A stretch of DNA of 64,000 nt from CBDBND01 sp965262665 (GTDB taxonomy: Bacteria; Pseudomonadota; Alphaproteobacteria; Rhodospirillales; Rhodospirillaceae). Every line of letters begins with the position of its first letter. Position 1 is the first letter of the stretch. The notes under the pieces were generated by a model. That model was not told the DNA's origin and searched no databases. It worked only from the letters and a program-made list of their open reading frames with translations. The translations under genes were made by a program, and so were the position numbers. Positions 41,422 to 48,718 of the stretch are shown one piece after another. The stretch covers positions 1,240,001-1,304,000 of the forward strand of contig CBDHFR010000004.1 of the NCBI GenBank assembly GCA_965262665.1, written 5' to 3'.

Positions 41422-41559
41422 TTAATTGCCTTTGGGCTGATCGGCTGCATTCATTTTCTTTTCTAACTTCCGCACCCTTGCGCTAAGGTCTACGTCCATA
41501 TCCTCAACGCGTGACATCAACAGTTCGAAAAGCTCTTTGACAGGCGGAGAATCTTTCAT
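41422..41559 (-). CDS. Small 45-residue passenger protein
   Basis: ATG at 41559 after AAAGGAACC; product MKDSPPVKELFELLMSRVED and onward to a Lys-rich coiled segment (RVRKLEKKMNAADQPKGN). It is charged and helical; possibly a short coiled coil. No family recognised. Spacing of hydrophobic residues (LFELL, V, L) supports a real amphipathic helix. Confidence 0.55.
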   Translation of the reverse strand: MKDSPPVKELFELLMSRVEDMDVDLSARVRKLEKKMNAADQPKGN

Positions 41560-41670
41560 TTTAGAGGTTCCTTTATGGGGAGCCTCTGCTTGACACTTGC
41601 CTCTGGTGTCTTGTAGAAAAGACGAAGTAGAGGCGTGGCCAAGCTGAAGCTCGTGTTATTGACAAACAAC

Positions 41671-41702
41671 AAAGCGCTGGGAATTAGTCTTCCTGGCGCT
41701 TT
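41671..41702. terminator. Terminator after the two-gene minus-strand passenger operon
   Basis: Stem AAAGCGCTGGGAA/TTCCTGGCGCTTT with a 6-nt loop, 60 bp after the stop at 41763. Confidence 0.8.
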
Positions 41703-41762
41703 GGCGTTATAGCAGAAATTTTTATTTCTGATGAGACTAAAAAATTTAAGGCCTTGTGTTAT

Positions 41763-41951
41763 CTATATGGATATGATTACACAAAGCACCCAGAAGCAGA
41801 AAGCAAGGCCAACCCCTATTCGCTCGCCAAGGCGTCCCCCGCCCCAGAACGCGAATAAAACGGGACTAAACAACAAAGCAACCGCAAGACCAATGTAAAA
41901 AACAAGGAATGGGCCGAACGTAAGCCATACGGCCCATTCCAAAATTCGATC
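41763..41951 (-). CDS. Small two-helix membrane protein
   Basis: 62 residues with two hydrophobic segments (WLTFGPFLVFYIGLAVALLF and RIGVGLAFCFWVLCVIISI). Its ATG overlaps the stop of the upstream gene as TAATG, so translation is probably coupled. No family recognised. Confidence 0.65.
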   Translation of the reverse strand, partial: DRILEWAVWLTFGPFLVFYIGLAVALLFSPVLFAFWGGGRLGERIGVGLAFCFWVLCVIISI

Positions 41952-41953
41952 CA

Positions 41954-42214
41954 TTAATCGACTTTCTTCACATAACCGGGGATGGAAGATATGCCATTGG
42001 GCACGTTGAGGTGCACACCGTGCCGCAATTGCGGGCACTTTTCGTAATCTTCTCTGGTCTCGAAGATGACATAGCCATGAGGATCGCAAAGGGCCGCAGG
42101 GAAATTCTCCAGTAGGCCATACCACGTCCCCGTCAGACTATGCCGCGCCTGCTCTGCGCCGATTTTCCATTTACGATTCAGAGATTCACCATTTACTTTG
42201 ATATTATTCATCAT
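41954..42214 (-). CDS. Small passenger protein of unknown function
   Basis: About 86 residues: NNIKVNGESLNRKWKIGAEQ, then ENFPAALCDPHGYVIFETRE and VPNGISSIPGYVKKVD. The DPHGYVIFET and NGISSIPGY stretches look like conserved motifs of an accessory domain sometimes found beside nucleases, but I cannot name it. Two adjacent ATG codons (42214, 42211) follow a GGGGA. It is coupled to the membrane protein downstream. Confidence 0.6.
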   Translation of the reverse strand: MMNNIKVNGESLNRKWKIGAEQARHSLTGTWYGLLENFPAALCDPHGYVIFETREDYEKCPQLRHGVHLNVPNGISSIPGYVKKVD

Positions 42215-42285
42215 TCCCCAACAGCAGCTCTGGCCTCGCTTCTGGAGGAAACCGCCCCAGGGCAAATGAAGCCTAAGATCGGGCG

Positions 42286-42486
42286 CTCACTTATTTTGGT
42301 GCTCTCATTCCCATCGGCTATTCAAAAGAAAAACATGAGAATACTTATTTGTCCATCTGTCGCGTTGTTTTGCGCTTGAAAATAAATAAAATTTTTCTTG
42401 TCCCCGGGGTCCAAACCTGGGGGGCAGGTGCCGGGCCCAGCATCGCAATAAAATTAGCCCCGCCTGGATGGGCCAGGCGGGGCTAA
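42286..42486 (+). ncRNA. Candidate structured RNA, module B, leader of the next gene
   Basis: Homologous to module A: CTCACTTATTTTGGTGCTC, CCATCGGCT, a stem TCTCAT/ATGAGA, GGTCCAAAC closed by CCCC/GGGG, CAGGTGCCGGGCCCAGCA, and a perfect 14-bp hairpin TTAGCCCCGCCTGG/CCAGGCGGGGCTAA at 42454-42486. The hairpin ends 10 nt before the ribosome site of the gene at 42508. Either an independent RNA with a terminator or a 5' regulatory leader fits. Confidence 0.55.
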
Positions 42487-42507
42487 CCCACGAGAAGGAG
42501 ATTCCTC

Positions 42508-42762
42508 ATGAGCGATGAAAAAGAAATTAAACGTCTGAAAGGAAAGATTCTCGTGCTTGAAAGGGTATGTGTTGCCCTTGCAAAATCCTTACCTTCAGCA
42601 ACTCCCGACCGGCTTTTCGATTCCAGTGCAGTGTTCTTCAAGCAACTTAATTCGATTGAAAGTGGCATCGATAAGTCTATTCAAGATCACGAGTTTCAAC
42701 GCGGTGTCTCTGACACTGTTCTCAATTTCAAAAACGCCTTCAAGGTCTCCAGGCGACGGTGA
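42508..42762 (+). CDS. Small helical passenger protein
   Basis: 84 residues, mostly helical (SDEKEIKRLKGKILVLERVC, then SSAVFFKQLNSIESGIDKSI). ATG at 42508 has a strong site (GAAGGAGATTCCTC). The N-terminal heptads suggest a coiled coil. It directly follows module B. A minus-strand frame across it (42595-42843) lacks a ribosome site. No family recognised. Confidence 0.65.
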   Translation: MSDEKEIKRLKGKILVLERVCVALAKSLPSATPDRLFDSSAVFFKQLNSIESGIDKSIQDHEFQRGVSDTVLNFKNAFKVSRRR

Positions 42763-43030
42763 TAATATGCCGTCAACGAACGCTTCGTAAGTGTCGGTCT
42801 GCCCTTGAAGGAAATCTACATCGTCTTTTTCTGGAGTGGACATAGAGGTTCAGCCCGGTTATTTTGACCAAGCGGATGGGTGTGACACGTCCGCCTCGAT
42901 CCGGTGCCAGCCCTACGAGACGGTTTAGTACATTATAACGAAACAACAGACGAAAGCCTTCTCGACCATCATAGGTGAGAGGGCTTTTGCATGTCTAGCT
43001 TCAGTGCGAATTAAGCCACTGGATAAACTT
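42763..43030. other. Gap with a terminator-like stem
   Basis: No gene is supported. AAAGCCTTCTC/GAGAGGGCTTTT at about 42952-42988 can terminate either strand and probably ends the minus-strand transposase transcript. Confidence 0.5.
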
Positions 43031-43291
43031 CTACTGTCCAATAGGCCTAAACATATCTCTTTGCCGCTTGGCTTGAGAATTAAGGCCGTGGGCCTTAAGA
43101 ATGCATCTCTTGGCATCTTCCAGGTCATTCACCTGAAAAGTACTTTCGGAATCGCCTTTGTAGATTTTGCCTCGAACGCTGGCGCTTTTCCAGGTGTGCT
43201 TGAAAGCCATACCGAGCTCGGTTGAGCCATGATAAAAGGTGTGAATCGTACCTAGGAACACCTTTTTTGTTTCTTCCCTGATTTCAGCCAT
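43031..43291 (-). CDS. Passenger protein overlapping the transposase gene
   Basis: 86 residues (AEIREETKKVFLGTIHTFYH, then TFQVNDLEDAKRCILKAHGL). Its ATG lies in ATGGCTGA, sharing 8 nt with the transposase stop, so the two are translationally coupled. Not recognised. Being coupled to the transposase it may be an accessory transposition factor rather than cargo; this is inference. Confidence 0.7.
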   Translation of the reverse strand: MAEIREETKKVFLGTIHTFYHGSTELGMAFKHTWKSASVRGKIYKGDSESTFQVNDLEDAKRCILKAHGLNSQAKRQRDMFRPIGQ

Positions 43292-44261
43292 CACCCCTAG
43301 CCCCCGAACTCAACCCGTTCTCAGAAATCAATTCTTTATACATCAGGCGCTTTCCGATGATTCCGGCGATCACTGACTGCATCTGTTCGATAGTGTCTAT
43401 ATCGTGGAAATTGTGCTTGCCTACAAATTGGTCGACGTAACGCTGAAGATGTTTTCTGCTGATTTTATGGAACGTCCCTTTATGGGCGCGTTTCAACATT
43501 GACCAGAAGGACTCTATGCCGTTGGTGTGGGCCATATCGCGAACATATTCACCTGCACTGTGGCGTACAGACTCATGCTGTCGGTCCTTCATGCCCTTAT
43601 AAGCTGACGCATCGTCAGTGTAGACGGTTGATTTTTCTTCTGTGCGTCTGGCAACAAAAGTTTGTAGAGTTTTGGCATCTGCCTCTTCAATGACCTTGGC
43701 GCTCACCTTGTTGGTTGCGCGATCTTTGGCGCCTACGACAATGGACTTGCCAGCGGTGTCACGGCCTTTGAGGGTTTTGCGCTTTGATGCGGGCATATTC
43801 TTACGGCTGCCGCCCATGTAGGTTTCGTCCACTTCGGAAGGACCAGAAAATGGCCCGCCTTTCTCATGCGCCCATACTTCCCGCAACCGGTGAAGCATAA
43901 ACCAGGCGGTTTTTTGCGTGACCTTTAAATCACGATGGAGTTTCATGCTGGAGACGCCCTTTAGGCTAGTCACTTCCAGATAGACTGCAAAAACCCACTT
44001 GCGGAGCGGTATTCTCGAACCTTCAAGAGCGGTGCCTGTTTTGGCTGAAAAGTAGGATCGGCAATCAGAGCAACGGTAGGGCATCTTGGCGTGGCTAGCC
44101 TCATGTGTCCGTGTGCTACCACAGCGTTGGCAATGCCGTCCCTTCGGCCAGATTTGGGCCTCAAACCATTTGTGAGCGGATTCCTCATCTGGAAACATAT
44201 CCCCTAATTCAATCAGGCTAATGCCTTCCCTGTGGGACTTTCCTAGTGCTTTATGTGTCAT
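43284..44261 (-). CDS. IS1595-family transposase
   Basis: 325 residues. N-terminal zinc ribbon (CQRCGSTRTHEA - CSDCRSYFS), helix-turn-helix (RDLKVTQKTAWFMLHRL), then a DDE-type ISXO2-like core: EVDETYMGGSRKN, VYTDDASAYKG, and AHTNGIESFWSMLKRAHKGT. All catalytic segments are intact, so the transposon may be mobile. The gene runs from just inside the right end toward the interior. Confidence 0.93.
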   Translation of the reverse strand: MTHKALGKSHREGISLIELGDMFPDEESAHKWFEAQIWPKGRHCQRCGSTRTHEASHAKMPYRCSDCRSYFSAKTGTALEGSRIPLRKWVFAVYLEVTSLKGVSSMKLHRDLKVTQKTAWFMLHRLREVWAHEKGGPFSGPSEVDETYMGGSRKNMPASKRKTLKGRDTAGKSIVVGAKDRATNKVSAKVIEEADAKTLQTFVARRTEEKSTVYTDDASAYKGMKDRQHESVRHSAGEYVRDMAHTNGIESFWSMLKRAHKGTFHKISRKHLQRYVDQFVGKHNFHDIDTIEQMQSVIAGIIGKRLMYKELISENGLSSGARGDG

Positions 44262-44415
44262 CGCCGTTTCCCTTTCTACCCAACTATATAAATATTTTGG
44301 CGATGACTGTCAACCCGTATATATATAATCCCCTTTTTTTGGACGATTATTTGATGAGTTAGCTGTGTTAATATCGCAGGGACGAGAAGCGCTATTTCAG
44401 ATAAGGAGAATCACC

Positions 44416-45615
44416 ATGCTAGACCGCCGTACCTTGTTTGGCGCCGCCGCCGGAATTGGCGCCACCGTTACATCCTTTGTCACAGGCCGCAAAGCCAAGG
44501 CCGGAACCAACACCCCAGGTGCCCCGGACGTTGAGACCCGCGGTGCTCGCGGTCGTCTCGAACGGCTACCGACCCTGGACTCAGAAAATCGGAACGACTT
44601 TCTCACCGGATTTCGCAATTGGCGTGGATCCACAGTGGCGCGAGCTGCAAGAAAACGGGCTGATGCCATTGTCGAAGCCAGCGGCAATGATCCCAAAAAA
44701 GAAATACCGCTGGATGAAGCCTTGGACTTGTTCAAGGATGATCATCTGATCGGCACCGAAGGTTTGATGCGGGTCTACAGCCAACGCTTCGCCCAAAGGA
44801 ATTTCTATTTGACCTTCGCCGATGACGCAGACACCTATCTCGGCGAGATGGAAGCCTATGAAAACATTGGCCCCGGCACGCTTAAGCTAAATCCCGACCT
44901 CGACATTCCCGATTTTGCCAAGCATGAAATTCATATGCAGCCCGGCGGTTATGTGGGCAATGCTTTCGCGGGCCATCTTTATCATAACGGCACCAACGCG
45001 TTTTATTCGGCGCGGGCAACTGACAATTATCAAGATCAGCACCACGGCCGCCTAGCCAGTCAAGCTCCTTTGCCGGAAGACGGCAAAGTTAAACGTATCC
45101 TCGATATGGGTTGCGGCATTGGTCAGTATTCTGTGGCTCTCAAAGAACGATTCCCCGATGCAGAAGTCTGGGGCGTGGAAGTTGGTGGCCCTATGATTCG
45201 CTATGGCCATATGCGAGCGGTTGACCAGGGCGTTGATGTTAACTTTGTCCAAGGTCTTGCCGAAGATACGGATTTCCCAGACAACCACTTCGATCTCGTT
45301 GTGAGCTATATCCTGCATCACGAGATCCCGGCGCAAACGTCGCGCGAAGTATTCGCAGAAGCCCATCGCGTTCTTCGTCCGGGCGGCATTTACTTCCCAA
45401 TCGACTTCTTCACAGGCGGTGGCCGGGGCGTATCGGGTCCGTACTCTCAGTATCAGGAATGGAAAGATCACCGTTGGAACAACGAAGTCTGGCGCATGGA
45501 ATACAAGCAGATGGACTTCACGGGCGATATGGAACGCGTCGGCTTTGACGTAAACAAAGAAGGCACACCCGCCTGGTACAGCAGGCATAATATTTTTGGC
45601 ACCAAGCGCACTTAA
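44416..45615 (+). CDS. Tat-exported class I SAM-dependent methyltransferase
   Basis: 399 residues. The N terminus has a twin-arginine signal (LDRRTLFGAAAGIGATVTSF, cleavage near AKAG). After ~200 residues without assigned fold comes a Rossmann methyltransferase: ILDMGCGIGQYSVAL (SAM loop), WGVEVGGPMI (acidic strand 2), FDLVVSYILHHEIP (post-motif), FAEAHRVLRPGGIYFPIDF. SAM is a cytoplasmic cofactor, so a Tat-exported enzyme is unusual; alternatively the signal acts as an anchor or is not cleaved. ATG at 44416 follows AAGGAGAATCACC. The small gene at 45629 follows by 13 nt. Confidence 0.85.
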   Translation: MLDRRTLFGAAAGIGATVTSFVTGRKAKAGTNTPGAPDVETRGARGRLERLPTLDSENRNDFLTGFRNWRGSTVARAARKRADAIVEASGNDPKKEIPLDEALDLFKDDHLIGTEGLMRVYSQRFAQRNFYLTFADDADTYLGEMEAYENIGPGTLKLNPDLDIPDFAKHEIHMQPGGYVGNAFAGHLYHNGTNAFYSARATDNYQDQHHGRLASQAPLPEDGKVKRILDMGCGIGQYSVALKERFPDAEVWGVEVGGPMIRYGHMRAVDQGVDVNFVQGLAEDTDFPDNHFDLVVSYILHHEIPAQTSREVFAEAHRVLRPGGIYFPIDFFTGGGRGVSGPYSQYQEWKDHRWNNEVWRMEYKQMDFTGDMERVGFDVNKEGTPAWYSRHNIFGTKRT

Positions 45616-45628
45616 GGAGACAGACACC

Positions 45629-45979
45629 ATGGCCACCACGACATTAAAGACCGACCGTCCGACCTATGCGTCAGACTTTATACCGTCCGATGTTGAGCGG
45701 GCTGTCTTTTTGGGCAACCCGATCCTCGACAACATGATGACCAGCCTGATCGCCCTCGGGGCCGAGGTGTGGTCGAACCGCCGCCGGATGAAGGTTGTGG
45801 AAGCTTTGTTGGAAGACAAAGGCGTGACCAACGCGATGATCGAGAAGTACATGCCGACGGCGGAACAGGAAGCCGAATGGCAGAAGGACCGGGACCGGTT
45901 CATTGATCTGACCTATTCGCCGCTGTTGCGCGAAGGCGACCTCCCCGTCTCCGCCGCCTTCCAACGTGAGAACAAATAG
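45629..45979 (+). CDS. Conserved-looking hypothetical protein after the methyltransferase
   Basis: 116 residues, no signal peptide, helical (DVERAVFLGNPILDNMMTSL, RMKVVEALLEDKGVTNAMIE). ATG at 45629 has AAGGAGACAGACACC. Family unknown. Tight spacing implies co-expression with the exported methyltransferase; a terminator follows. Confidence 0.75.
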   Translation: MATTTLKTDRPTYASDFIPSDVERAVFLGNPILDNMMTSLIALGAEVWSNRRRMKVVEALLEDKGVTNAMIEKYMPTAEQEAEWQKDRDRFIDLTYSPLLREGDLPVSAAFQRENK

Positions 45980-46123
45980 GTCTCTGTTGTAAAAAAGGGG
46001 CAATTTGTTTGCTGATTTAGGAATTTGCTTGCCTCTGGAAATGATCGCGTACTGTTTAGTTTAACGACCTATTGGCAGAAAATACCCTGCTTGGCTCCCC
46101 GAAACCCCAACTCGCCAAGCAAT

Positions 46124-46154
46124 AAAGCCCCCACAAGAAATAGTGGGGGCTTTT
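46124..46154 (+). terminator. Terminator after the methyltransferase operon
   Basis: Stem AAAGCCCCCAC/GTGGGGGCTTTT with an 8-nt loop, followed by TTTT. Confidence 0.85.
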
Positions 46155-46311
46155 CATGTCCGCTTATGGCTATTAGCGGTCATGCCAACTCTTCCGGATC
46201 ATGTCTGCTCTTCATCTGAAAGCAGACATCTTTGTTACAGTGCTTCTACCCTCAGCATCCCATCAAACGGCAAGAGAGCAGCCTTTAAATCTAGATAGTC
46301 GAAATCAGGAC
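46155..46311. other. Gap before IS remnants
   Basis: About 155 bp; no gene recognised. Confidence 0.4.
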
Positions 46312-46575
46312 TAATACCAGCGGTCGTTGAGATTGATTCTCTTTTAGGGATTCCCCACGGCGCAATGATGTGATTCATAGAAAGCCGGCTTTAAATGGAG
46401 GATTTGATGTCGGCGAAGATCCCGTTGCGAACGGACTATGACGCGGTCCAAGCGCGGGCCTTGACGCGCAAAGCGACAGATCCCAATCAGGTGCGCCGCC
46501 TTCTGGCGATTGCGGCGGTTTATGATGACTGAACCGTAGGGATGCGGCGGCGGTTGGCGGCATGGACCGCCAGAG
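46312..46575 (+). mobile_element. IS630-D left-end fragment, copy 2
   Basis: Nearly identical to 11129-11395: the same end (ATACCAGCGGTCGTTGAG) and the transposase start at ~46407. A small deletion at 46525 breaks the frame after AIAAVYD, and the copy stops at 46575 against an IS21-type end. Confidence 0.85.
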
Positions 46576-46606
46576 TGTCAATCCCGGAGCAAAAAGGGTC
46601 AATTCA
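46576..46606. mobile_element. IS21-type terminus remnant
   Basis: TGTCAATCCCGGAGCAAAAA and following bases resemble an IS21-family end and recur with few differences, inverted, at 61826-61860. No istA or istB remains here. Confidence 0.45.
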
Positions 46607-47045
46607 CCATGCGCGCGCCGGTCTTGGTATCGCGCAAGCGCAACTCCCCAGCCGTCGGGTCCACGTCGTCCCAGCGCAGTTCCAGGATCTCGTTGCGCCG
46701 GCACCCGGTCAGCACCAGCAGCCTGATTGCCGCCGCCGCATAAAGCGAGACCGCGCCCTCGGCTTCCGCCTCATCCAGCGCCCGGCCCAGTCTGCCGAAC
46801 TCCGCATCGGTCAGGAACCGCTCGCGTGGGCGCGTCTTGTACTTGCGCACCGACCGGCAGGGGTTCCGGCCGCTCGCCCGAAGGCCCCAGCCTTCCGCCA
46901 GCGAGAACATCTTCGCAACGATCTTCAACACCGCGTTCGCTGCATGGGGTTGGCCGCGCATCTTGTAATGCAGCGCCGTGACATGTTCGCGCTCGACCGC
47001 CCCAACCGGTATTGCGCCCAGAGCCGGGAGAACGTGGTTGTCGAC
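46599..47045 (-). pseudogene. Tyrosine recombinase (integrase) fragment
   Basis: The minus strand encodes about 148 residues of a phage-type integrase: core-binding part (LPALGAIPVGAVEREHVTAL, ANAVLKIVAKMFSLAEGWGL) and the start of the catalytic domain with the first Arg (LLVLTGCRRNEILELRWDDV). The His-x-x-Arg and Tyr parts are lost. It is fused in frame to the N-terminal part of the ISAs1 transposase, making one chimeric frame from 47348. It marks the right inner edge of the cargo and may be a relic of the element that brought it. Confidence 0.8.
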
Positions 47046-47388
47046 TGCAAGGATCGTGCCCAGTTGGTCGTGGGACGGCGTGCCATCGGAAAACGGCCGG
47101 AAGCGGCGTAGAAGATCGCGTTTCTTGTCGCCGAAACGGGCAATATCGACAATGCTGTCGGCGCCCGCCAGCACCGCCAATAGGCAAAGCAGCAGCACCT
47201 CATCAAGCGGATAGACCACTTTGCCCCGTTGGCGAGGGTCCGCAAGATCCTCAAAATGATCAAGAAAGACAACGGCTCCCGCGAATGCGCCCGAACTCTC
47301 CATCATAACCTCCCATACCGAATCGGAGGTCTTCGATAGATTCAGCACATCAACACATTGTCACGCACTTTTTCACCCGATTGCCCTG
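47046..47388 (-). mobile_element. ISAs1-family element, 5' (N-terminal) part
   Basis: The minus strand encodes the first ~85-100 residues of an ISAs1 transposase (FLDHFEDLADPRQRGKVVYP, LLCLLAVLAGADSIVDIARF, GTPSHDQLGTI). The outer end at 47388 is the inverted partner of 27050, followed by the 10-bp duplication. Orientation and missing middle (~residues 100-205) fit the 3' part at 27050-28541. Confidence 0.9.
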
Positions 47389-47398
47389 CGTCGCTGGA
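47389..47398. repeat. Right 10-bp target duplication
   Basis: CGTCGCTGGA, identical to 27040-27049. Confidence 0.9.
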
Positions 47399-48694
47399 TC
47401 GCAGACGGATTCATATGACCTTTCCGTTGGCGCCGTAAACAACACGGCAGATGGGCTGAACTGGCAGTCGATTCTGTACGTGCGGCATAAAGACTTTAGC
47501 AGCACGTTTGGCGCTTTTGACGGCACGCGTGACTCAGTTCGACCGGTCCTAGGCCAGTTTGATGTCCCTGCAATGGTGCTCGGCGGCAATCTTGTTGTCC
47601 GCTCTAATGAGATCAATGACTGGACCGTCGAAAGCGGTGTGGATCTGCGCCTCTCCGACGGGGAAACCAATGAACTGTTCCGTAATCTCGGTGCTGGTTT
47701 TACTCGGGACAGAACGGCCGGTGGCGAACAGCTGGTTACAGGCGCATTTCTCGAAGGCCATTGGCAGCAAACACATCGCTTTCTCTTTACCGTCGGCGGG
47801 CGCATTGACCATTGGCGTCAGTCCAATAGTGTCCGGCGCGAGTCCGACCTGAGTAACGGTGCTATTCTAGTCGATCGTACGTTTGACAATCGAAACGGTT
47901 GGGTCGCCAACGGCCGTGTCGGATTTCGCGCCGACTTGGACGAAGGCCTATCAGTCAAGGGTGCGGCTTACTCCGGATTCCGTATCCCCACGCTCAACGA
48001 ACTCTATCGGCCATTTCGCGTTGGCAATGATATCACGGAGGCCAACAATGAGTTGGATAACGAACGAATTATTGGTGCAGATGTAGGTTTAGCGTGGTCG
48101 TCGGATCGCACTTTCGTCTCTGCAACGCTCTTTCGCAACGATATCCATGACCCGGTTATCAATGCCACCGTGACCACCACGCCTGGATTCAACCCTGAGT
48201 TCGGCGTTTTCCTTCCGGGCGGAGGAAGCCTGCGTCAACGACGCAATGTTGACCGCGTTGAAACTTGGGGCCTCGAATTCGAAACAGAACATATGGTCTC
48301 AGAATTCGCGAGTATCCGGGTAGCGTATCTTTTTACTTCACCCAAGATCAAGAGAAGCTTCGTATCCCCTATTCTCGAAGGTAATCGTCTGGCTCAGGTG
48401 GCCAAGCATCAGGGAACATTGAGTTTGAACATGCAACCAATTGACCGGATCTCGTTTGCGGTCGACGTACTCGCATCCAGCAAACAATTCGAAGACGATT
48501 TGAACTCCAGATTGCTCAACAGGGTGGTTACGGTTAATTCACAGCTTTCCTATCAAGTCAATGACGGTATTCAAGTGTATGTGGCGGCTGAAAATTTATT
48601 TGGTGCGGAGGTCGAAGCCGGGCGGTCGGCCACCGGACTTGTCACATTGGGAGCCCCGATATTCCTTTGGGTTGGACTGCGTTTGGCCTATTGA
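47399..48694 (+). pseudogene. TonB-dependent receptor TBDR4, 3' part
   Basis: 431 codons of beta-barrel: DGETNELFRNLGAGFTRDRT, YSGFRIPTLNELYRPFRVGN (a hallmark of this receptor type), RQRRNVDRVETWGLEFETEH, ending GLRLAY. In frame with 26276-27049 once the insertion is removed. No start codon or signal belongs to this half, so it is not expressed as a receptor. It precedes the nitrilase-like and VOC genes, which were presumably co-transcribed with the intact receptor. Confidence 0.92.
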
Positions 48695-48718
48695 TGTGTG
48701 TGGTCGAGGAGGGAGTCC

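Larger units (their letters stand above)
38438..44333. mobile_element. IS1595-family transposon with passenger genes
   Basis: 5,896 bp (4,986 bp without the nested IS5 and its duplication). Ends are inverted GGGGATTATATACACGGGTT (left) and GGGGATTATATATATACGGG (right, complement), flanked by the 8-bp duplication TTTTTTTG (38430-38437 and 44334-44341). IS1595 elements make 8-bp duplications and some members carry passenger genes. Besides the transposase near the right end it carries about eight small genes on both strands and two homologous ~200-nt elements that look like structured RNAs. Passenger genes are AT-richer than the chromosome and several are broken. Confidence 0.9.

Noticed and set aside
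42595..42843. Minus-strand frame across the gene at 42508
   Set aside because: No ribosome site, while the plus-strand gene has a strong one.
47381..48694. Independent receptor gene starting at 47381
   Set aside because: The first residues are ISAs1 end plus target duplication, no signal peptide or plug is present, and it is in frame with 26276-27049.
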